This document shows, one piece after another, positions 1-4,888 of a DNA stretch of 14,988 bases. The position numbers were made by a program, and so were the translations under genes. Source of the stretch: Bacteriovoracaceae bacterium (lineage in GTDB: Bacteria > Bdellovibrionota > Bacteriovoracia > Bacteriovoracales > Bacteriovoracaceae); the NCBI GenBank assembly GCA_947448095.1, contig CANFNN010000035.1:1-14988 (forward strand). Direction: 5' to 3'. Under the pieces are notes generated by a model. The model was not told the DNA's origin and searched no databases. It saw only the letters and a program-made list of their open reading frames with translations. Numbering within the stretch: the stretch's first letter is position 1; the number at the start of each line of letters is the position of its first letter.

Positions 1-521
1 AAATCACCACCTCTGTGACCAATCTCGATATTCACGACATTGCTCGCAGTGCACGTACGTTTGGATTCAAAAAATATTTCATTATTACGCCTATTAAAAA
101 TCAGCAGACGATGGTGAAAAAGATCCTCGGCTTTTGGGAAGCAGACTCTGGTTTGATTTATAATCCTGACCGCAAAAATGCCCTCGCAGATGCCACTGTC
201 AGCGATAGTATTGAAGTCGCGATTGAAGAAATAACGAAGCTTGAAGGCAAGCGCCCATTTGTCGTTGTGACAGGTGCTAACTTTGAAAAATATGACGGCA
301 AAGAATTAGCACTTCTGGAAACCTTAAAAGAAGTAGGGGCCCCGATGCTGCTGCTTTTTGGAACTGGCTGGGGACTAACTGAGGCCGTGACCTCGAAGGC
401 GGACTTTCGCCTTGAGCCCATTTTTGGAAACGCCACTGATGGCTACAACCATCTTTCGGTGCGCTCCGCCGTGGCGATCTATTGCGACCGCCTTGCTCAA
501 AGTGCCCGCGCACTTTCATAA
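1..521 (+). CDS. SPOUT-type RNA methyltransferase (Methyltrn_RNA_4 family), 5' end cut by window
   Basis: This is probably a SAM-dependent RNA methyltransferase of the TrmD-like SPOUT superfamily. Its target RNA is not established from sequence. The reading frame is open to the first base of the window. A GTG sits at 15, but the conserved family block ITTSVTNLDIHDIARSARTF spans it, so the true start lies upstream and the N-terminal strand is missing. Visible family motifs, numbered from the GTG, are VVVTGANF at about residues 83-90, the glycine-rich cofactor-knot segment LLLFGTGWGLTEAV at about 112-125, and a C-terminal block with YNHLSVRSA followed by a hydrophobic helix. In many delta-proteobacterial-type genomes this gene lies between trmD and rplS. 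Here rplS follows, so trmD is the expected upstream neighbour, though it is out of view. Family assignment is confident; substrate is unknown. Confidence 0.85.
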   Translation, partial: ITTSVTNLDIHDIARSARTFGFKKYFIITPIKNQQTMVKKILGFWEADSGLIYNPDRKNALADATVSDSIEVAIEEITKLEGKRPFVVVTGANFEKYDGKELALLETLKEVGAPMLLLFGTGWGLTEAVTSKADFRLEPIFGNATDGYNHLSVRSAVAIYCDRLAQSARALS

Positions 522-566
522 GTCCTTAAAATCCTATTCTTCCTCTGAAACTTCTTCGATCTTTCC

Positions 567-596
567 TTGACGAAACGCCTATGCTCCTGTTATCTG
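567..596 (+). promoter_or_regulatory. Candidate sigma70-type promoter for rplS
   Basis: A TTGACG -35 box (567-572, 5/6 match) is followed by a weak -10, either TTATCT at 590-595 (17-nt spacing) or TATCTG at 591-596 (18-nt spacing). It lies in the 239-nt gap after the methyltransferase gene. Starting here would give rplS a leader of about 155-160 nt. The -35 is good and the -10 is poor, so confidence is modest. Confidence 0.4.
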
Positions 597-602
597 GTAC
601 GT

Positions 603-760
603 CTTAGAGATATATTGCCTCATCGCCTTAAAGTATTTTTACTAGTGACGGATATTATCACTGCTCAATTTACCTGGCCGAAGCCTCTGATCTCATTATT
701 ATTTCCCTTCCCTCTGGCCACATGTTGCGCGAAAGGAAGGCTCGTCATAGAGAGGATGTT
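603..760 (+). promoter_or_regulatory. Possible rplS 5' leader RNA
   Basis: This is a non-coding stretch between the candidate promoter and the L19 start. It can form a small hairpin, AGTGA pairing with TCACT around 644-663. A CCTTCC element near 708-714 can pair with GGAAGG at 735-740, just before the ribosome binding site. Ribosomal protein genes often have autoregulatory leaders, but I see no match to a named L19 leader class. I infer a leader from its length and position only. Confidence 0.25.
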
Positions 761-1123
761 ATGAATTTGATTGATGTTGTTGAAAAGATCTATGCCAACC
801 CGAATGCTACGAAATTTCCTGCATTCAGAACTGGTGACACAGTTGAAGTAGCCGTTCGTATTAAAGAAGGTGAAAAAACTCGTATTCAAAATTTCCAAGG
901 TACATGCATTGCCATGAAACACCCTGGTCAAATGAATGGTCACTTCCGCGTTCGTAAGATTTCTGACGGCGTGGGCGTTGAGCGTGTTTTCCCTTTCCAT
1001 TCTCCAGCTGTTGAAGCCGTTAAGATTATCTCTAAAGGTAAATCTCGTCGTGCTAAACACAACTACTTGAGAAACAGAACAGGTAAAGCTGCTCGTATCG
1101 CTGTTGATTACAATCGCGACTAA
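761..1123 (+). CDS. rplS: 50S ribosomal protein L19
   Basis: This is a large-subunit ribosomal protein at the 30S-50S interface. The product is 120 residues, close to the usual 115-120. Diagnostic L19 segments are FRTGDTVEVAVRIKEG near residues 22-37, RIQNFQGTCIA, VRKISDGVGVERVFPFHSP in the middle, and RRAKHNYLRNRTGKAARI near the C-terminus. The ATG at 761 is chosen over an in-frame ATG at 722: L19 proteins normally begin only a few residues before the helix seen here, and GAGAGGA lies at 750-756 just ahead of 761. The 13 extra residues from 722 would not fit the family. A strong terminator follows directly, so this may be the end of a transcription unit. Confidence 0.97.
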   Translation: MNLIDVVEKIYANPNATKFPAFRTGDTVEVAVRIKEGEKTRIQNFQGTCIAMKHPGQMNGHFRVRKISDGVGVERVFPFHSPAVEAVKIISKGKSRRAKHNYLRNRTGKAARIAVDYNRD

Positions 1124-1144
1124 TCTCGAGATCGAGTTAAAAAA

Positions 1145-1180
1145 GAAGAGGGGGCCTTGCAAAGGGCCCCCTTTTTTTTG
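1145..1180 (+). terminator. Strong intrinsic terminator after rplS
   Basis: The stem GGGGGCC (1150-1156) pairs with GGCCCCC (1165-1171) and can extend inward by U-G and U-A pairs to a GCAA tetraloop (1159-1162, GNRA type). Eight T residues follow at 1172-1179, and A-rich sequence before the stem can pair with the T-tract. It separates rplS from rnhB, so rnhB probably has its own promoter. Confidence 0.93.
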
Positions 1181-1195
1181 CCCAATAACTAATGA

Positions 1196-1207
1196 TAAAA
1201 TGAATTA
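1196..1207 (+). promoter_or_regulatory. Candidate leaderless promoter of rnhB (-10 only)
   Basis: TAAAAT (1196-1201, 5/6 match to TATAAT) ends 5 nt before the rnhB ATG at 1207, placing the predicted transcription start at or beside the A of the start codon. No Shine-Dalgarno is visible and no good -35 can be found. It lies just after the rplS terminator, where a new promoter is needed. Confidence 0.45.
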
Positions 1208-1905
1208 TGATCGAACTTAAATTAATCAATGACTTTCCCCAGGAAATTATCGCTACCGATGAAGTCGGCCGAGGTCCCTTAAGTGGCCCAGTCGTGATCG
1301 GTGCCGTAAGAATCATGGTTGAGAATCAGGCCGCTCTGAAAAAAGTGCTCAAACTTTTAAAACTTGCACACGTCGCAGATTCAAAGAAAATTTCTCCTAA
1401 AGATAGGGGAGTCATTTTAAAAAATCTCGGAGTCAAAGATCATGATTTTCGGTCTAAGAAAATTTTGGTTTTGAAAGACGTGAAGATTAGTTACGTAACC
1501 TGGGAGATGGATCACGAGATTATTGATCAGGAAAATATTCTCGCGGCCAGTTTGCGCGCGATGAAAGAAGCCTCGCAATTTCTTTCAACTAAGAAAAAAA
1601 ATCAAACCACAGTCCTGATTGATGGGCATATGAAGCTTCGCTGGGGTACTAAAACTTCACCATGGAATGAAATTCCGATTATCAAAGGGGATTCCAAGTC
1701 CCTCTTGATTGGTTTGGCCTCACTCATCGCCAAAGAAAAGCGTGATATTTTTATGAGATCAATGCATGAACTTTATCCCCAATACGGATTCAACTCCCAC
1801 TTCGGTTACCCAACCAAAAGTCACCGTGAGGCGATTCAAAAGCATGGGCCCTGTCCCATCCACCGAAAAACCTTCAAGGGTGTTAAAGAGTTCCTCCGGT
1901 CTTAA
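1207..1905 (+). CDS. rnhB: Ribonuclease HII
   Basis: RNase HII nicks RNA-DNA hybrids and removes single ribonucleotides misincorporated in DNA. The product is 232 residues, somewhat longer than E. coli RnhB (198). The signature ATDEVGRGPLSGPVV gives metal ligands D18 and E19. D139 (in LIDGH) and D162 (in KGDSKS) complete the four acidic active-site residues, and the helix LLIGLASLIAKEKRD follows. The HFGYPTKSHREAI block and the HRKTF terminus are also typical. The extra length sits in the middle segment around residues 50-120. The ATG at 1207 lacks a Shine-Dalgarno, but a -10-like TAAAAT lies 5 nt upstream, consistent with leaderless expression. The 3' end overlaps the YraN-like gene, a common rnhB-yraN arrangement. 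Confidence 0.95.
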   Translation: MIELKLINDFPQEIIATDEVGRGPLSGPVVIGAVRIMVENQAALKKVLKLLKLAHVADSKKISPKDRGVILKNLGVKDHDFRSKKILVLKDVKISYVTWEMDHEIIDQENILAASLRAMKEASQFLSTKKKNQTTVLIDGHMKLRWGTKTSPWNEIPIIKGDSKSLLIGLASLIAKEKRDIFMRSMHELYPQYGFNSHFGYPTKSHREAIQKHGPCPIHRKTFKGVKEFLRS

Positions 1906-2179
1906 AAATGAAATTTCTTTTTCTCTGAGTTTTCACTCCCAAGGTATTCCGCTATTGGTTTCTCCTACTTTGCTGCGCTCGAGAAACCTGGGCCAAATTG
2001 ATCTCGCCCGATTCATGAAGAGTCATCAGGGCTGGGTTTTAGAACTAGGGGAAGTGAAGAGTTCAGACATGGGGCTTGAGCAGATGGGGAGATCTCAAAA
2101 AAAGCGCTTACTGAATTCGCTGCATTTTCTGGGGGGATTGTTTGGGCACGAGACAAAGCTCTCGGTTCTTAAAAAATAG
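1880..2179 (+). CDS. Short YraN-like (UPF0102) nuclease-fold protein
   Basis: This is a probable member of the UPF0102/YraN family, which has a restriction-endonuclease-like fold and no settled function. From the GTG at 1880 it is 99 residues, slightly short for the family (usually about 110-130). Family landmarks are QGIPLL (21-26), GQIDLA (38-43, usually GEIDL) and the core strand WVLELGEVKSS (52-62, usually FVEVK), followed by a QKKRLLNSLHFL helix. D41, E58 and K60 fit a PD-(D/E)xK arrangement. The start is uncertain. GTG 1880 matches the family N-terminus but has AAGG immediately adjacent rather than properly spaced, and in-frame ATGs at 1766 and 1844 lie deep inside rnhB. Overlap with rnhB (26 nt) suggests translational coupling. 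Position after rnhB supports the call. Confidence 0.62.
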   Translation: MLKSSSGLKNEISFSLSFHSQGIPLLVSPTLLRSRNLGQIDLARFMKSHQGWVLELGEVKSSDMGLEQMGRSQKKRLLNSLHFLGGLFGHETKLSVLKK

Positions 2180-2202
2180 CTCTTTCGTCGGGTATCTATC
2201 TT

Positions 2203-2238
2203 TTGCAAAAAGTCCCGAGATTCATTAACCTACTAGTA
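2203..2238 (+). promoter_or_regulatory. Candidate promoter of the glycine-rich protein gene
   Basis: TTGCAA (2203-2208, 4/6 match) is followed after 17 nt by TAACCT (2226-2231, 3/6 match). That box ends 6 nt before the ATG at 2238, so the transcript would be leaderless or nearly so. No Shine-Dalgarno is visible before the gene. The weak -10 keeps confidence low. Confidence 0.35.
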
Positions 2239-2747
2239 TGAGAAAATTTTTAAGTTTATTTTTGGCCCTCTTCATCACTCTCGCTGTGCTTAAGCCGCAA
2301 ACGGCCCAGGCCGAAATGCCAGCTAAGGCCAAAGCCATTTTAACCATGGCCGGTTACGGTGCTGCTGGTGGAGCTCTCTTAGGTTTTGCCACCATGGCCT
2401 TCGGAAATACTTCGCGCGCGGTTTCTCAAGGGGCCTCACTTGGTTTATATGCAGGGCTTATCTTTGGAGCTTACATTTTAGTTTCTCATCACCAAAAACA
2501 GATGGGCAGCTATCAAGATGATGCTTCTCCTTATCAAAAATCGAATGATGTTTATGGAGATGAGTATGATTCTGAGGAAGGCGGAGATGCTAGCCAGGAT
2601 TCAAATTCTCGTCGTGGTGGATTCTTTGACCGCTTTCAAGTCATGCAAGAGCATATGAACAATCAGTCTTTCACTTTTGATTCTCAAAAGAGAAAGGGTG
2701 GAACAGTTCCGCCGATTCAAATGAATGTTTTACAATTTAATTTCTAA
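2238..2747 (+). CDS. Secreted or membrane glycine-rich protein of unknown function
   Basis: I do not recognise a family. The 169-residue product begins with a clear Sec signal peptide: basic MRK, a hydrophobic stretch at 4-18, and a likely AQA cleavage site after residue 25. Two further hydrophobic segments follow, about 33-55 (GYGAAGGALLGFATMAF) and 64-83 (GASLGLYAGLIFGAYILVS). Both are rich in small residues with GxxxG-like spacing, as in glycine-zipper hairpins that pair within membranes. After that comes a polar, disordered-looking tract at about 88-125 rich in D, E, S and Y. A C-terminus with RRGGFFDRF, KRKGG and a final aromatic residue (QFNF) closes the protein. A C-terminal phenylalanine can occur in outer-membrane proteins, but no beta-barrel is evident. 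It stands alone, with a possible promoter upstream, and faces the STAS gene tail-to-tail. Confidence 0.75.
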   Translation: MRKFLSLFLALFITLAVLKPQTAQAEMPAKAKAILTMAGYGAAGGALLGFATMAFGNTSRAVSQGASLGLYAGLIFGAYILVSHHQKQMGSYQDDASPYQKSNDVYGDEYDSEEGGDASQDSNSRRGGFFDRFQVMQEHMNNQSFTFDSQKRKGGTVPPIQMNVLQFNF

Positions 2748-2752
2748 GAAGC

Positions 2753-2784
2753 AAAAAAACAGTGGGGCCCACAAGTGGACCCCA
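2753..2784 (-). terminator. Intrinsic terminator of the STAS gene
   Basis: An inverted repeat, GGGGCCCAC (2764-2772) against GTGGACCCC (2775-2783) with one mismatch, forms a GC-rich hairpin. Read on the minus strand it is followed by ACTG and then seven T residues (plus-strand A-run 2753-2759). On the plus strand the downstream bases are not T-rich, so it serves mainly the minus-strand gene. Confidence 0.75.
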
Positions 2785-2795
2785 AAGATTGAGAT

Positions 2796-3191
2796 TTAGT
2801 TTTCGAAAGTCTGACCGCGGTTACCAAAGTTCGAGTTTAATTTTTCAGTATCATCGTTATCAAAGTTCATCAATTCAGCGACGTAATCAGCTTCATTAAG
2901 TGAGTAGAGTTTGAAGATTTTCAAAAACTCTGGTTTCACGTTTGAAAGGTTGATATTGTGGCGCTGTGTCTCTTTCATGAGTTTCATGGTTTCAACAAAG
3001 TGACAGATCCCAGAAGAGCCAACAAAGTCAATGGCGCTCAGATCGATAGTGATTTTAGTGTTTGGATTGTCATTGGCCAGCAGTTGTAGCTCATTTCTTA
3101 GCGGATAACTGTTATCGTAGTTTAAATCCCCCTGCATATGAACGATAATATTTCCATTGGCGTCTCTTAGAACGTTGGCCTTCATACTCAT
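2796..3191 (-). CDS. STAS-domain protein (anti-anti-sigma-factor-like)
   Basis: This is a single-domain, 131-residue STAS protein of the SpoIIAA/RsbV type. In known systems such proteins bind an anti-sigma kinase and are switched by serine phosphorylation. The fold is visible as beta strands NIIVHMQGDL and ITIDLSAIDFVGSSGI. The loop contains G58-S59-S60-G61, where canonical anti-anti-sigma factors have D-S-S-G, so the phosphorylatable serine is kept but the preceding acid is glycine. The C-terminal tail after about residue 112 is polar and likely disordered. The start at 3191 has AAGGAG 9 nt upstream. No partner kinase, sigma factor or PP2C phosphatase lies in the window, so it may act with a distant partner or as a scaffold. 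It has its own promoter and terminator, which makes it a monocistronic unit. Confidence 0.88.
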   Translation of the reverse strand: MSMKANVLRDANGNIIVHMQGDLNYDNSYPLRNELQLLANDNPNTKITIDLSAIDFVGSSGICHFVETMKLMKETQRHNINLSNVKPEFLKIFKLYSLNEADYVAELMNFDNDDTEKLNSNFGNRGQTFEN

Positions 3192-3229
3192 TGGGGTCTT
3201 CTCCTTGGTGATTTGCCCGTAACATGAAA

Positions 3230-3259
3230 ATTATATCACGAAGTAAGAAAGGGTATCAG
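3230..3259 (-). promoter_or_regulatory. Extended -10 promoter of the STAS gene
   Basis: On the minus strand a perfect TATAAT (plus 3230-3235) is preceded by TGA, forming an extended -10. CTGATA (plus 3254-3259, 4/6 match to TTGACA) sits 18 nt upstream. The leader would be about 30 nt and carries the AAGGAG ribosome site. The box overlaps an opposing TTATAT that could serve rsmI on the plus strand. Confidence 0.7.
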
Positions 3260-3260
3260 A

Positions 3261-4085
3261 GTGGGAAAAATCATCTTGTTGAACACACCAATTGGAAATC
3301 TAGGGGATTTAACTCCGCGGGTTCTCGAGGCCCTCACTAAGGGAGAGACCTTCGCTGTCGAAGATACTCGGGTATTTCGGGAGCTTTTAAACCATGTTGG
3401 TATTTCGGTAAGTGGAAAACGCATCCACTCACTGCATGATCAGTCCGAGCAGTCTCAAGTCCCAAAATTACTAGAACTATTAAATGCAGGGGATCTCTAC
3501 GTTGCCTCCGAAGCGGGAAGTCCGATTGTCTCAGATCCGGCCTATCCGTTAGTGGTGGCGGCCTATGAAAAAGGCATTGAAGTAGAGTCTTTCTCGGGAG
3601 TCTCTTCTCCCATCATGGCCTTAGAGTTATCAGGTCTTCCTCCCATTCCTTTTCAGTTTCATGGTTTTCTTCCTCGTGAGAGTGGTAAAAGGGCCAAGGC
3701 CTTTAACGATACTGGGTACGGGACACATATCTTCTTTGAGGCCCCGCCAAGAATAGAGGAAACGTTGGATGAACTTTCCGTGCTTCATCCCGAATTTCAA
3801 GTCGCTGTAGTGAGAGAGCTTTCTAAAAAATTTCAGCAAGTCATTCGCTTTAAAGCTGGGGAGTGGAAAGAGAAGAAAAAGGAAGTGACCTTTAAAGGTG
3901 AGTTCATTTTGATGTTTCATCGCCAAGAAACTGTGCCGCAGCTAAGTGGGGAAGTCCGCGCTTTTGCCCTTGAATTGTTGGCTAATCAAGCAGGACCGAA
4001 GGTTTTGGCCAAACTTCTGGCGGCAATCCTTGACCGACCAACTAAGGATATTTACTCAGAATTAACTCGGCAAAAGAGGGATTAA
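3261..4085 (+). CDS. rsmI: 16S rRNA (cytidine1402-2'-O)-methyltransferase RsmI
   Basis: RsmI uses SAM to 2'-O-methylate C1402 in the decoding centre of 16S rRNA. The product is 274 residues (E. coli 286). Motifs in order are TPIGNLGDLT (9-18), VEDTR (33-37), SEAGSPIVSDP (83-93; the family usually has SDAGTP), a GVSSPIMALELSGLP block (113-127; usually GPSA), and HGFLPRESGKR (134-144). A small helical C-terminal domain ends in LLAAILDRPTKDIYSELT, as in the family. The aspartate-to-glutamate and threonine-to-serine changes in SxAGxP are conservative. The GTG at 3261 is preceded by GAAAGGG at 3247-3253, and no earlier in-frame start looks better. It diverges from the STAS gene across a 69-nt intergenic region. 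A weak TTATAT at 3231-3236 is the only -10 candidate. Confidence 0.92.
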   Translation: MGKIILLNTPIGNLGDLTPRVLEALTKGETFAVEDTRVFRELLNHVGISVSGKRIHSLHDQSEQSQVPKLLELLNAGDLYVASEAGSPIVSDPAYPLVVAAYEKGIEVESFSGVSSPIMALELSGLPPIPFQFHGFLPRESGKRAKAFNDTGYGTHIFFEAPPRIEETLDELSVLHPEFQVAVVRELSKKFQQVIRFKAGEWKEKKKEVTFKGEFILMFHRQETVPQLSGEVRAFALELLANQAGPKVLAKLLAAILDRPTKDIYSELTRQKRD

Positions 4086-4108
4086 GTGGATTCTGGCTTA
4101 AAAGTGTT

Positions 4109-4121
4109 TAAAATGTCCTAA
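4109..4121 (+). promoter_or_regulatory. Candidate leaderless promoter of the MBL hydrolase gene (-10 only)
   Basis: TAAAAT (4109-4114, 5/6 match) ends 6 nt before the ATG at 4121, so the predicted transcription start falls on the start codon. There is no Shine-Dalgarno in the 35-nt gap after rsmI. Only a weak -35 candidate, TGGATT at 4087-4092, is present. Confidence 0.45.
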
Positions 4122-4885
4122 TGAGAATTCAAGTTCTTGGTGGCCATGGAGGACTCGCACGAGGTTTTTCCACCACTTCATTTTTAATTAATGACGAACT
4201 GCTAATCGATGCAGGAGCGGTGGCTTCCACACTGAGTGTGCAGGAGCAGTCCCGTATTGATCATATCTTGATTTCGCATTCTCATCTGGATCACATTAAA
4301 GATCTCGCATTCATTTGTGATAACTGCTTTGGTTTAAGAAAAACTCCCTTTCAGGTTTACACCCACGCTACGGTGAAGAAAATTTTGAAAGAGCATTTAT
4401 TCAATGAAACCATCTGGCCAGATTTTACGATTTTGCCCAATGAGAAAAATCCCACGATGCAGATTCACGCGATTGAACCGGAAGTTCCTTTAAAGATTAA
4501 AAGTTATACGATCACTCCGGTTAAAGTCCAACATCCCAACGATGCCATGGGATTCATTATCGAGCAGGGTGATACAGCGGTTCTCTTTACTGTTGATACG
4601 GCCGCCACCGAAAGAATTTGGCAGCTGGCCTGTGAGATGAAAAATTTGAAAGCGATCTTTACTGACGTGAGTTTTCCTAACGCCTTAACCAATGTGGCGA
4701 TCGCTTCTGACCACCATACACCGGCCAGTATTAAACTTGAATTGAGTAAAATGCCTTCACATATTCCCGTGATTTTGACTCATCTTAAACCCAATTATCG
4801 TGAAGAGATTTTGAAAGAACTCTCAGAGCTTAATGAAAAGCGTCTGAGAGTTTTAGAAAAAGACGGCGAAGTTTTTAATTTTTAA
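4121..4885 (+). CDS. Metallo-beta-lactamase-fold hydrolase, class II cyclic-nucleotide phosphodiesterase-like
   Basis: This is a 254-residue MBL-fold enzyme. The metal motif SHSHLDH (52-58) supplies H53, H55, D57 and H58. Further candidate ligands are H138 (VQHPND), D159 (TVDTA), H198/H199 (SDHHTP) and H221 (LTHLKP). The N-terminus MRIQVLGGHGG followed by LLIDAG is the usual first beta-hairpin. The HxHLDHI core and overall layout resemble class II cAMP phosphodiesterases (yeast PDE1 and bacterial CpdP type). The residues after HLDHI do not match the full class II signature, so cAMP hydrolysis is inferred. An RNase Z-like or other phosphodiesterase role remains possible. No signal peptide is seen, so it is likely cytoplasmic. 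The gene ends 3 nt from the convergent cysteine-rich protein gene with no hairpin between them. Confidence 0.85.
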   Translation: MRIQVLGGHGGLARGFSTTSFLINDELLIDAGAVASTLSVQEQSRIDHILISHSHLDHIKDLAFICDNCFGLRKTPFQVYTHATVKKILKEHLFNETIWPDFTILPNEKNPTMQIHAIEPEVPLKIKSYTITPVKVQHPNDAMGFIIEQGDTAVLFTVDTAATERIWQLACEMKNLKAIFTDVSFPNALTNVAIASDHHTPASIKLELSKMPSHIPVILTHLKPNYREEILKELSELNEKRLRVLEKDGEVFNF

Positions 4886-4888
4886 TTC

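Noticed and set aside
567..764. 65-residue open frame upstream of and overlapping rplS
   Set aside because: It starts with TTG inside the putative -35 box, has no ribosome site and reads like non-coding sequence. It overlaps the L19 leader and the L19 start.
1766..1879. In-frame ATGs (1766, 1844) as the start of the YraN-like gene
   Set aside because: They would bury up to 140 nt inside rnhB, and the extra residues (NFIPNTDSTPTSVTQPK) do not match YraN N-termini.
2764..2783. The hairpin as a bidirectional terminator also serving the glycine-rich gene
   Set aside because: The plus-strand bases after the hairpin are not T-rich, so only minus-strand termination is supported.
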